A stretch of 64,000 nucleotides of DNA from Glandiceps talaboti (Eukaryota > Hemichordata > Enteropneusta > Spengelidae). This document shows, in pieces, positions 1-12,169 of this stretch (the first letter of the stretch is position 1; each line of letters begins with the position of its first letter). Both the position numbers and the translations under genes were made by a program. The DNA lies in the NCBI RefSeq assembly GCF_964340395.1, contig NC_135568.1:18894748-18958747 (forward strand), given 5' to 3'. A model generated the notes under the pieces. The model had not been told where the DNA came from and searched no databases. It worked only from the letters and a program-made list of their open reading frames with translations.

Positions 1-3000
1 TGTTGTCTTTATCAGTGTCATGGTACACTATGAGTTTGTTGTCTTTATCAATGTTATGGTACACTATGAGTTTGTTGTCTTTATCAGTGTTATGGTACAA
101 TATGAGTTTGTTGTCTTTATCAGTGTTACGGTACAATATGAGTTTGTTGTCTTTATCAATGTTATGGTACAATATGAGTTTGTTGTCTTTATCAGTGTTA
201 TGGTACAATATGAGTTTGTTGTCTTTATCAATGTTATGGTACAATATGAGTTTGTTGTCTTTATTAATGTTATGGTACACTATGAGTTTGTTGTCTTTAT
301 CAATGTTATGGTACAATATGAGTTTGTTGTCTTTATTAATGTTATGGTACACTATGAGTTTGTTGTCTTTATTAATGTTATGGTACAATATGAGTTTGTT
401 GTCTTTATCAATGTTATGGTACACTATGAGTTTGTTGTCTTTATCAGTGTCATGGTACACTATGAGTTTGTTGTCTTTATCGTTTGTTATGGTACAATAT
501 GAGTTTGTTGTCTTTATTAATGTTATGGTACACTATGAGTTTGTTGTCTTTATCAGTGTTATGGTACAATATGAGTTTGATGTCTTTATCAGTGTTATGG
601 TACAATATGAGTTTGTTGTCTTTATCAATGTTATGGTACAATATGAGTTTGTTGTCTTTATCAATGTTATGGTACAATATGAGTTTGTTGTCTTTATTAA
701 TGTTATGGTACACTATGAGTTTGTTGTCTTTATCAATGTTATGGTACACTATGAGTTTGTTGTCTTTATCAATGTTATGATACAATATGAGTTTGTTGTC
801 TTTATCAGTGTTATGGTATACTATGAGTTTGTTGTCTTTATCAATGTTATGGTACAATATGAGTTTGTTGTCTTTATCAGTGTTATGGTACACTATGAGT
901 TTGTTGTCTTTATCAATGTTATGGTACAATATGAGTTTGTTGTCTTTATCAGTGTTATGGTACAATATGAGTTTGTTGTCTTTATCAGTGTTATGGTACA
1001 ATATGAGTTTGTTGTCTTTATCAATGTTATGGTACACTATGAGTTTGATGTCTTTATCAGTGTTATGGTACAATATGAGTTTGTTGTCTTTATCAATGTT
1101 ATGGTACAATATGAGTTTGTTGTCTTTATTGTTTGTTATGGTACAATATGAGTTTGTTGTCTTTATCAATGTTATGGTACACTATGAGTTTGTTGTCTTT
1201 ATCAGTGTCATGGTACAATATGAGTTTGTTGTCTTTATCAATGTTATGGTACACTATGAGTTTGATGTCTTTATCAATGTTATGGTACAATATATGAGTT
1301 TGTTGTCTTTATCAGTGTTATGGTACAATATGAGTTTGTTGTCTTTATCAGTGTTACGGTACAATATGAGTTTGTTGTCTTTATCAATGTTATGGTACAC
1401 TATGAGTTTGTTGTCTTTATCAGTGTTACGGTACAATATGAGTTTGATGTCTTTATCAGTGTTATGGTACAATATGAGTTTGTTGTCTTTATCAGTGTTA
1501 TGGTACAATATGAGTTTGATGTCTTTATCAGTGTTATGGTACACTATGAGTTTGTTGTCTTTATCAATGTTATGATACAATATGAGTTTGTTGTCTTTAT
1601 CAGTGTTATGGTACAATATGAGTTTGATGTCTTTATCAGTGTTATGGTACACTATGAGTTTGTTGTCTTTATCAATGTTATGGTACAATATGAGTTTGTT
1701 GTCTTTATCAGTGTTATGGTACAATATGAGTTTGTTGTCTTTATCAATGTTACGGTACAATATGAGTTTGTTGTCTTTATCAATGTTATGGTACAATATG
1801 AGTTTGTTGTCTTTATCAATGTTATGGTACACTATGAGTTTGTTGTCTTTATCAGTGTTACGGTACAATATGAGTTTGTTGTCTTTATCAATGTTATGGT
1901 ACACTATGAGTTTGTTGTCTTTATCAGTGTTATGGTACAATATGAGTTTGTTGTCTTTATCAATGTTATGGTACAATATGAGTTTGTTGTCTTTATCAAT
2001 GTTATGGTACAATATGAGTTTGTTGTCTTTATCAGTGTTATGGTACACTATGAGTTTGTTGTCTTTATCAGTGTTATGGTACAATATGAGTTTGTTGTCT
2101 TTATCAATGTTATGGTACAATATGAGTTTGTTGTCTTTATCAATGTTATGGTACAATATGAGTTTGTTGTCTTTATCAATGTTATGGTACAATATGAGTT
2201 TGTTGTCTTTATCAATGTTATGGTACAATATGAGTTTGTTGTCTTTATCAATGTTATGGTACAATATGAGTTTGTTGTCTTTATCAATGTTATAGTACAA
2301 TATGAGTTTGTTGTCTTTATCAATGTTATGGTACAATATGAGTTTGTTGTCTTTATCAGTGTCATGGTACACTATGAGTTTGTTGTCTTTATCGTTTGTT
2401 ATGGTACAATATGAGTTTGTTTTCTTTATCAATGTTATGGTACACTATGAGTTTGTTGTCTTTATCAACGTTATGGTACAATATGAGTTTGTTTTCTTTA
2501 TCAGTGTTATGGTACACTATGAGTTTGTTGTCTTTATCAATGTTATGGTACAATATGAGTTTGTTGTCTTTATCAATGTTATGGTACACTATGAGTTTGT
2601 TGTCTTTATCAATGTTATGGTACAATATGAGTTTGTTGTCTTTATCAGTGTTATGGTACAATATGAGTTTGTTGTCTTTATCAGTGTTATGGTACAATAT
2701 GAGTTTGTTGTCTTTATCAGTGTTATGGTACAATATGAGTTTGTTGTCTTTATCAATGTTATGGTACAATATGAGTTTGTTGTCTTTATCAGTGTTATGG
2801 TACAATATGAGTTTGTTGTCTTTATCAATGTTATGGTACAATATGAGTTTGTTGTCTTTATCAGTGTCATGGTACACTATGAGTTTGTTGTCTTTATCAG
2901 TGTCATGGTACAATATGAGTTTGTTGTCTTTATCAATGTTATGGTACAATATGAGTTTGTTGTCTTTATCAGTGTTATGGTACAATATGAGTTTGTTGTC

Positions 3001-6000
3001 TTTATCAATGTTATGGTACAATATGAGTTTGTTGTCTTTATCAGTGTTATGGTACAATATGAGTTTGTTGTCTTTATCAGTGTTATGGTACAATATGAGT
3101 TTGTTGTCTTTATCAGTGTTATGGTACAATATGAGTTTGTTGTCTTTATCAGTGTTATGGTACAATATGAGTTTGTTGTCTTTATCAATGTTATAGTACA
3201 ATATGAGTTTGTTGTCTTTATCAGTGTTATGGTACAATATGAGTTTGTTGTCTTTATCAATGTTATGGTACAATATGAGTTTGTTGTCTTTATCAATGTT
3301 ATGGTACAATATGAGTTTGTTGTCTTTATCAATGTTATGGTACAATATGAGTTTGTTGTCTTTATCAATGTTATGGTACAATATGAGTTTGTTGTCTTTA
3401 TCAATGTTATGGTACAATATGAGTTTGTTGTCTTTATCAATGTTATGGTACAATATGAGTTTGTTGTCTTTATCAGTGTCATGGTACACTATGAGTTTGT
3501 TGTCTTTATCGTTTGTTATGGTACAATATGAGTTTGTTTTCTTTATCAATGTTATGGTACACTATGAGTTTGTTGTCTTTATCAACGTTATGGTACAATA
3601 TGAGTTTGTTTTCTTTATCAGTGTTATGGTACACTATGAGTTTGTTGTCTTTATCAATGTTATGGTACAATATGAGTTTGTTGTCTTTATCAATGTTATG
3701 GTACACTATGAGTTTGTTGTCTTTATCAATGTTATGGTACAATATGAGTTTGTTGTCTTTATCAGTGTTATGGTACAATATGAGTTTGTTGTCTTTATCA
3801 GTGTTATGGTACAATATGAGTTTGTTGTCTTTATCAGTGTTATGGTACAATATGAGTTTGTTGTCTTTATCAATGTTATGGTACAATATGAGTTTGTTGT
3901 CTTTATCAGTGTTATGGTACAATATGAGTTTGTTGTCTTTATCAATGTTATGGTACAATATGAGTTTGTTGTCTTTATCAGTGTCATGGTACACTATGAG
4001 TTTGTTGTCTTTATCAGTGTCATGGTACAATATGAGTTTGTTGTCTTTATCAATGTTATGGTACAATATGAGTTTGTTGTCTTTATCAGTGTTATGGTAC
4101 AATATGAGTTTGTTGTCTTTATCAATGTTATGGTACAATATGAGTTTGTTGTCTTTATCAGTGTTATGGTACAATATGAGTTTGTTGTCTTTATCAATGT
4201 TACGGTACAATATGAGTTTGTTGTCTTTATCAATGTTATGGTACAATATGAGTTTGTTGTCTTTATCAATGTTATGGTACACTATGAGTTTGTTGTCTTT
4301 ATCAGTGTTACGGTACAATATGAGTTTGTTGTCTTTATCAATGTTATGGTACACTATGAGTTTGTTGTCTTTATCAGTGTTATGGTACAATATGAGTTTG
4401 TTGTCTTTATCAATGTTATGGTACAATATGAGTTTGTTGTCTTTATCAATGTTATGGTACAATATGAGTTTGTTGTCTTTATCAGTGTTATGGTACACTA
4501 TGAGTTTGTTGTCTTTATCAGTGTTATGGTACAATATGAGTTTGTTGTCTTTATCAATGTTATGGTACAATATGAGTTTGTTGTCTTTATCAATGTTATG
4601 GTACAATATGAGTTTGTTGTCTTTATCAATGTTATGGTACAATATGAGTTTGTTGTCTTTATCAATGTTATGGTACAATATGAGTTTGTTGTCTTTATCA
4701 ATGTTATGGTACAATATGAGTTTGTTGTCTTTATCAATGTTATAGTACAATATGAGTTTGTTGTCTTTATCAATGTTATGGTACAATATGAGTTTGTTGT
4801 CTTTATCAGTGTCATGGTACACTATGAGTTTGTTGTCTTTATCGTTTGTTATGGTACAATATGAGTTTGTTTTCTTTATCAATGTTATGGTACACTATGA
4901 GTTTGTTGTCTTTATCAACGTTATGGTACAATATGAGTTTGTTTTCTTTATCAGTGTTATGGTACACTATGAGTTTGTTGTCTTTATCAATGTTATGGTA
5001 CAATATGAGTTTGTTGTCTTTATCAATGTTATGGTACACTATGAGTTTGTTGTCTTTATCAATGTTATGGTACAATATGAGTTTGTTGTCTTTATCAGTG
5101 TTATGGTACAATATGAGTTTGTTGTCTTTATCAGTGTTATGGTACAATATGAGTTTGTTGTCTTTATCAGTGTTATGGTACAATATGAGTTTGTTGTCTT
5201 TATCAATGTTATGGTACAATATGAGTTTGTTGTCTTTATCAGTGTTATGGTACAATATGAGTTTGTTGTCTTTATCAATGTTATGGTACAATATGAGTTT
5301 GTTGTCTTTATCAGTGTCATGGTACACTATGAGTTTGTTGTCTTTATCAGTGTCATGGTACAATATGAGTTTGTTGTCTTTATCAATGTTATGGTACAAT
5401 ATGAGTTTGTTGTCTTTATCAGTGTTATGGTACAATATGAGTTTGTTGTCTTTATCAATGTTATGGTACAATATGAGTTTGTTGTCTTTATCAGTGTTAT
5501 GGTACAATATGAGTTTGTTGTCTTTATCAGTGTTATGGTACAATATGAGTTTGTTGTCTTTATCAGTGTTATGGTACAATATGAGTTTGTTGTCTTTATC
5601 AGTGTTATGGTACAATATGAGTTTGTTGTCTTTATCAATGTTATAGTACAATATGAGTTTGTTGTCTTTATCAGTGTTATGGTACAATATGAGTTTGTTG
5701 TCTTTATCAATGTTATGGTACAATATGAGTTTGTTGTCTTTATCAATGTTATGGTACAATATGAGTTTGTTGTCTTTATCAATGTTATGGTACAATATGA
5801 GTTTGTTGTCTTTATCAATGTTATGGTACAATATGAGTTTGTTGTCTTTATCAATGTTATGGTACAATATGAGTTTGTTGTCTTTATCAATGTTATGGTA
5901 CAATATGAGTTTGTTGTCTTTATCAGTGTCATGGTACACTATGAGTTTGTTGTCTTTATCGTTTGTTATGGTACAATATGAGTTTGTTTTCTTTATCAAT

Positions 6001-7998
6001 GTTATGGTACACTATGAGTTTGTTGTCTTTATCAACGTTATGGTACAATATGAGTTTGTTTTCTTTATCAGTGTTATGGTACACTATGAGTTTGTTGTCT
6101 TTATCAATGTTATGGTACAATATGAGTTTGTTGTCTTTATCAATGTTATGGTACACTATGAGTTTGTTGTCTTTATCAATGTTATGGTACAATATGAGTT
6201 TGTTGTCTTTATCAGTGTTATGGTACAATATGAGTTTGTTGTCTTTATCAGTGTTATGGTACAATATGAGTTTGTTGTCTTTATCAGTGTTATGGTACAA
6301 TATGAGTTTGTTGTCTTTATCAATGTTATGGTACAATATGAGTTTGTTGTCTTTATCAGTGTTATGGTACAATATGAGTTTGTTGTCTTTATCAATGTTA
6401 TGGTACAATATGAGTTTGTTGTCTTTATCAGTGTCATGGTACACAATGAGTTTGTTGTCTTTATCAGTGTCATGGTACAATATGAGTTTGTTGTCTTTAT
6501 CAATGTTATGGTACAATATGAGTTTGTTGTCTTTATCAGTGTTATGGTACAATATGAGTTTGTTGTCTTTATCAATGTTATGGTACAATATGAGTTTGTT
6601 GTCTTTATCAGTGTTATGGTACAATATGAGTTTGTTGTCTTTATCAGTGTTATGGTACAATATGAGTTTGTTGTCTTTATCAGTGTTATGGTACAATATG
6701 AGTTTGTTGTCTTTATCAATGTTATGGTACAATATGAGTTTGTTGTCTTTATCAGTGTTATGGTACACTATGAGTTTGTTGTCTTTATCAATGTTATGGT
6801 ACAATATGAGTTTGTTGTCTTTATCAGTGTCATGGTACAATATGAGTTTGTTGTCTTTATCAATGTTATGGTACAATATGAGTTTGTTGTCTTTATCAAT
6901 GTTACGGTACAATATGAGTTTGTTGTCTTTATCAATGTTATGGTACACTATGAGTTTGTTGTCTTTATCAGTGTTACGGTACAATATGAGTTTGATGTCT
7001 TTATCAGTGTTATGGTACAATATGAGTTTGTTGTCTTTATCAATGTTATGGTACAATATGAGTTTGTTGTCTTTATCAATGTTATGGTACACTATGAGTT
7101 TGTTGTCTTTATTGTTTGTTATGGTACAATATGAGTTTGTTGTCTTTATCAATGTTATGGTACACTATGAGTTTGTTGTCTTTATCAGTGTTACGGTACA
7201 ATATGAGTTTGATGTCTTTATCAGTGTTATGGTACAATATGAGTTTGTTGTCTTTATCAATGTTATGGTACAATATGAGTTTGTTGTCTTTATCAATGTT
7301 ATGGTACACTATGAGTTTGTTGTCTTTATTGTTTGTTATGGTACAATATGAGTTTGTTGTCTTTATCAATGTTATGGTACACTATGAGTTTGTTGTCTTT
7401 ATCAGTGTCATGGTACAATATGAGTTTGTTGTCTTTATCAGTGTCATGGTACACTATGAGTTTGTTGTCTTTATCAGTGTCATGGTACAATATGAGTTTG
7501 TTGTCTTTATCAATGTTATGGTACAATATGAGTTTGTTGTCTTTATCAATGTTATGGTACACTATGAGTTTGTTGTCTTTATCAATGTTATGATACAATA
7601 TGAGTTTGTTGTCTTTATCAATGTTATGGTACAATATGAGTTTGTTGTCTTTATCAATGTTATGGTACAATATGAGTTTGTTGTCTTTATCAATGTTATG
7701 GTACACTATGAGATTGTTGTCTTTATCAATGTTATGGTACACTATGAGTTTGTTGTCTTTATCAATGTTATGGTACAATATGAGTTTGTTGTCTTTATCA
7801 ATGTTATGATACAATATGAGTTTGTTGTCTTTATCAATGTTATGATACAATATGAGTTTGTTGTCTTTATCAAGGTTATGGTACAATATGAGTTTGTTGT
7901 CTTTATCAATGTTATGGTACAATATGAGTTTGTTGTCTTTATCAATGTTATGGTACAATATGAGATTGTTGTCTTTATCAGTGTCATGGTACACGATG
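1..7998. repeat. 36-bp satellite/minisatellite array (~220 copies, truncated by window start)
   Basis: The unit is 36 bp and reads, in pieces, tatgagtttgttgtc, tttatcaatgttatgg, tacaa. Common variants are atcaatg/atcagtg, tacaat/tacact, tgttgtc/tgatgtc, and rare tatgat or tatagt. A 37-bp variant unit (containing atcgtttgttatgg or attgtttgttatgg) recurs near 481, 1131, 2394, 3511, 4844, 5961, 7111 and 7329 and marks higher-order blocks. Positions 2302-3531 and 4752-5981 translate identically, a 2450-bp shift. Because 36 is divisible by three and the unit lacks stops in several frames, open frames up to about 550 codons appear on both strands; they break only at the 37-bp units or at tatgat/tatagt variants. 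I treat them as artefacts. The array ends at about 7998 in unique sequence, roughly 750 bp before the first SPATS2-like exon, so it may lie in intron 1 or upstream of the gene. Confidence 0.97.
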
Positions 7999-7999
7999 T

Positions 8000-8747
8000 A
8001 CATGTAGCTACTGTACATAGGACAGGTCGGTCATTTTCCCATTTCGCATTGAGAAATTTTGTTGGGGGGGGGGGGAGGGTGTTTAAAGAAAATGATGAAA
8101 TTACGTTCCTTGTGCATCAGTTTTAAAATGCTATGGCTCTTTGCCCTTTGTTACCATTTTGCTGCTAGAAGACATAACAAAATGACTTTAACACTAAGTA
8201 ATTAGGGCAGTTACAAACCTGCGGTAGGATCTACTAAAACACTATTTTATGCAGGGTGACACATGCTGATTTCAACCAAACCTGGCACAAATGTCAGATA
8301 CTGTAGTTCAATATGTATTGCACTTTATTTCACTTTCATGATGGTTAAACTGAATGGCCACCCTATTTGTTATAAAATTCAGATTATGAATTAGGAAGTT
8401 GAAATGTTGGAGCTGAATGTTGGCCACTGAATACTTGTTACAATATGGTTTGAGTAAACAAAATTTATGAGTTTTGACAACCTTTTTATATAAATGTTTA
8501 CCCTGGAAACAAGTACATGTACAGTGGACCCCTGGTTTCAACCCATTATTACAAAGTATAAATATGGGATATTATTTGTGTGCAGTGTGTTGATAAACCT
8601 GTACTATTATTACAGTTTCTCTGTAATCATGCATAATCCTGTACTATTATTACAGTTTCTCTGTAATCATGCATATCAGAAATCCTTTCTATTCTTAGTG
8701 CTATCTTTGACAACATTTTTGTGGGTTTTTTTGTTTTTGATAGATAG
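8000..8747. other. Non-coding stretch before first recognised exon
   Basis: No coding exon is recognisable here. It holds a G-run (8065-8076), text around 8260-8330 (gatttcaaccaaacctgg) that also appears near 28.6 and 38.65 kb and so belongs to a dispersed repeat, and a 40-bp direct duplication. The missing first coding exon of the SPATS2-like gene was looked for here and not found. Confidence 0.5.
8598..8676. repeat. 40-bp tandem duplication
   Basis: Two nearly perfect head-to-tail copies start at 8598 and 8638. Each contains the short inverted repeat ATTACAG...CTGTAAT with a 5-base loop. It lies about 70 bp upstream of the exon at 8748, inside the likely branch-point region. Confidence 0.85.
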
Positions 8748-8852
8748 CAGCTGTACGTGAAGTAGTACCCAGATGTAGTAATGATGATATACTTTTAGTC
8801 CTGCAGCATTTTGATAACGACGTAGATAAAACGATACAAGCATTTGTTGAAG
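8748..8852 (+). CDS. SPATS2L: SPATS2-like exon: UBA-like domain
   Basis: It reads AVREVVPRCSNDDILLVL then QHFDNDVDKTIQAFVE and ends on the first base of a codon before the consensus donor gtaagt at 8853. This is the family's N-terminal UBA/CUE-like three-helix module. The acceptor is the tag at 8745-8747 after a T-rich tract; an alternative is three bases further, after cag. The exon enters in the middle of a codon. Reading upstream in frame meets a stop at 8741, so it cannot be the first exon. Confidence 0.92.
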
Positions 8853-8946
8853 GTAAGTCTCACGTTTTTACTAGCCCAACTAACCGAGTCCGGAGGTAAA
8901 TCAGTCCTGTTTTAGGCATCACAAAGTGTGTATGTATGTGTGTGCA

Positions 8947-8999
<53 letters not shown>

Positions 9000-11900
9000 A
9001 CATGTGTGTACATGTGTGTGTGTGTGTGTGTGTGTGTACATGTGTGTACATGTGTGTGTGTATGTGTGTATGTATGTATGTATGTATGTAAGTGCAAGTG
9101 CACGTGTGTACATATGTGCGTGCATCAGTGTTCTCCCCAAGCTTTGTTGATAGGAAAGGTCTGGCATAAATTAGCATAAATTTACATGACAAAATAATTA
9201 TATTCCTGAGTAATTTAATGGTAAAATCAAAGTACATCATAATAACAAACAAGTAGTACATGTACATATGGCAAAGGAAATTTAAAGGTATACTGAATTT
9301 ATACACACCAAAGGGTTTGCACTGTAGAAAAATTTGTTAAACTTTGTTGATAATATAATTATTGCAATGGTAATCATACTCTTTAGTAAAAAACATGATA
9401 AAAGTTGTGAATATGTCACTTTCTATGGTCACCAACATTGTGACTCAAAAACGAGGCTGGAGGCTCTTGTGGAGGGCCGGAAGTAAACTTTATTACATGG
9501 ATGCTAGGATAACAATTATGGTCCTCATAAGTGGCTATATATCATTGGGAGTAAAGACAAGAGGAAAAGTACAAAAGAAATCTATAAGAACTTTCTGTGG
9601 CAATTGAAACCTGAAAAAAAGCAATAAATTGTGAAACTGTGAATATATTCTTGATGCAAGTAGGGGAATATGAGGTCGAATGGCTGGGCCATCCAACCAA
9701 CATTACAAATTGATGTGAGTAGGGGAGGTCGAATGGCTGGGCCATCCAACCAACATTACAAATTGATGGGTCACAAATGTATTTATGTTTAATCATGTTT
9801 TAAAAAATCAGTACCCGGTAGCACTTGGTTGACAGCTGACTTTGTGCAAGTCATACATAGTTTCTGTACTCTACCATAATGACATAGTTCAACCTTCAAG
9901 TTTTGACTTCCAGAAGTTGAAGTCAAACATCCTCATTCACAGCCATGACATAGCGTCAATTTGCTCTTCCGAAGGATTTTATATTCTGTTGAAATGTCAC
10001 AAGATTTTCCCATGATTTTCAAAATTGTCTGATAACATGATCTTCTGATGTATAAGAACTAGCTGCTTCATGATTTTGTAGCATTTCACATTAGCTTTGT
10101 TAGTCATCTGTGAGCTTCAATCTAATGGTTGTGCAGTGCATTGTTTATTGATGTACTCTGTATTCATATGCAAATACATGGCAACATGTGTATTTTATGA
10201 ATGGCTCCATTCGTGCCAATAGGAATCAAATTGTATATTCTGTACATGTAAGTGATCCGAGCTATTTTCAAAACTAACTTCGTACATATATTAACATACA
10301 TATTATTCAAATCAATTTTACTTAGTGTTGTGGTGAAACAGCCAGCGGTGATCAAATCAACCAGATACAATGTGATCATTCAAAAGTTTAGGGCATGTTG
10401 GCAGATTTTTAGATTGTATCAATCATCTCATGTAAATTATGACAGTGAAAAATGTTTTACCAACAGTTTCGCCAAAACAAATTTTGTGTAGCCAGGTAGA
10501 CTTTTTAGCTCCGCTGTCAGCGAAAGCTGAAAGTGTAGCTTAAGGTATAGGAGGGTATAGAGGTATGTGAATCATAGGTGTCCGTCAACTTTTTTTAATT
10601 TTCATCTTCTTCTCCGAAAGTGACAGTCAAATACTTCAATATTTGGTGTGCATGGGGGGGGGGGGGGGGGGGGTATTCAGATTTGTTCATGCCAAGTTGA
10701 TCTGTGCCATTTTCAATTTTTTATGATTTTTTTTTCAAAAATGATATTTTCATCATCTCCTCAAATACTACTTGTCAGATTGCTTTGATATCTGGTGTGT
10801 TGATGCACAGAGGGTAGCTTACTCAGATTTGTTAATTTCAAGTCAGCACGTCTTCTTTTCTATTTTTGATGATTTTTAGTCCTCTGATGATTTTCAGTCC
10901 AGGCGATTTTCCACAGCAAGCAGCAATGCGAGAGTTCTTGGTACTCACTAAAATCACACTTCAGACCCACTATAAAAGTTTGATGTTTTCAGATAACATG
11001 TAACTTGTGATTAATTCAATATTGTCGTGCAATTTGGAGTGACAGTGAACCAGAATGAAGATAACTCGCATAAGCAAGGCATGCCTAGGCATGCGGTTGA
11101 AGTTATGCAAGAGCAGTCTCCGAGACTCTGTGTACACTGCGTACTGTGAATTGACCAAACTTTGTGTATTGGCTGACAGTTTACATGTAAAAGACATGAA
11201 CATGTCTTGCCATTTCCAAAATGCAAATATTTGGCAAGTAAAAATAATTAAAATAATTACAACTTTAATTTGGCTTCAGACTTTGCACTATGTTTTGCGT
11301 ATCTTTCCTCGTTTTATATGTAAATCTGAAAAGGTTCTATCTGGTCATGTCAGTGATCATACCGGGACTGCTTTGAGTACGAGCGAGGCATGTTGAGGTA
11401 TTTTGTTGAGAATTATAAATATTGCAAAATGTCAAGTACAAGGTTTAAATACAATGGAATGATGAAATAAAATTGGCCGTATCAGATGACAGGTGCCAGT
11501 CACGAGACACTCCATAAATTAAAATATTAGACGATGTTATGTCTACTACAACTAGTACAAGTTGAATGTTGTTGACAATTATGGACAGTATTTTTGGAAA
11601 TTTGTTAGAAAATTGAAATTCGAATTGCCTCAAAATTATTTTAGATCCCTAGTTTATTTCATTCATCATTAAAATTGTCCAGGGTTAAAGCTGTAAGACA
11701 CTGGAATTATTTATAGCCAACCTCAAAAATCCTTTGTGTGTGTGTGTGCATTTCCCAGTCATTATTTTTCGGAGATTTTGTGTAATTTTCATAACAGTAG
11801 ATTTTTTTATAAAATGGTGACTATGGTATAAAAGTACAATATATTTTACCAACTTTCTGTGTAAAATGTGTTTTATAGTGAGAAACCACTAACCACTTTA

Positions 11901-12131
11901 TTACATCAAACAAAGCTACATAGTGAAAAGCTGAACAATTGAACCACTTCTACATGTTACCAAAATAAAAAATAAAAATAACAGCGGAGCTATTCTGACC
12001 GATAGGTCGCTTGTTATTTGCATTTGGCAACTTTGCAAATAGGTAGTGTGAGCCCTGTCTCAATTTTTAGCACAACTGAACCAATAAGGGGTTCAGTAGT
12101 GCTATAGGCATATCGTGGTGTGTGTATGTCT

Positions 12132-12169
<38 letters not shown>

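Noticed and set aside
3-8126. Long open frames up to ~550 codons on both strands (WYNMSLLSLS, YEFVVFIN, DKDNKLILYHN repeats) as protein genes
   Set aside because: They are translations of a 36-bp tandem repeat; every frame is interrupted only by 37-bp units or single-base variants, and nothing non-repetitive is encoded.
8748-8852. Treating the exon at 8748 as the first coding exon
   Set aside because: An in-frame TAG lies at 8741 with no ATG between, and the family normally has about 10-15 residues before this block.
8860-9306. His-Thr-rich and Cys-Val-rich ORFs
   Set aside because: Translations of a (TG)n/(CA)n tract.
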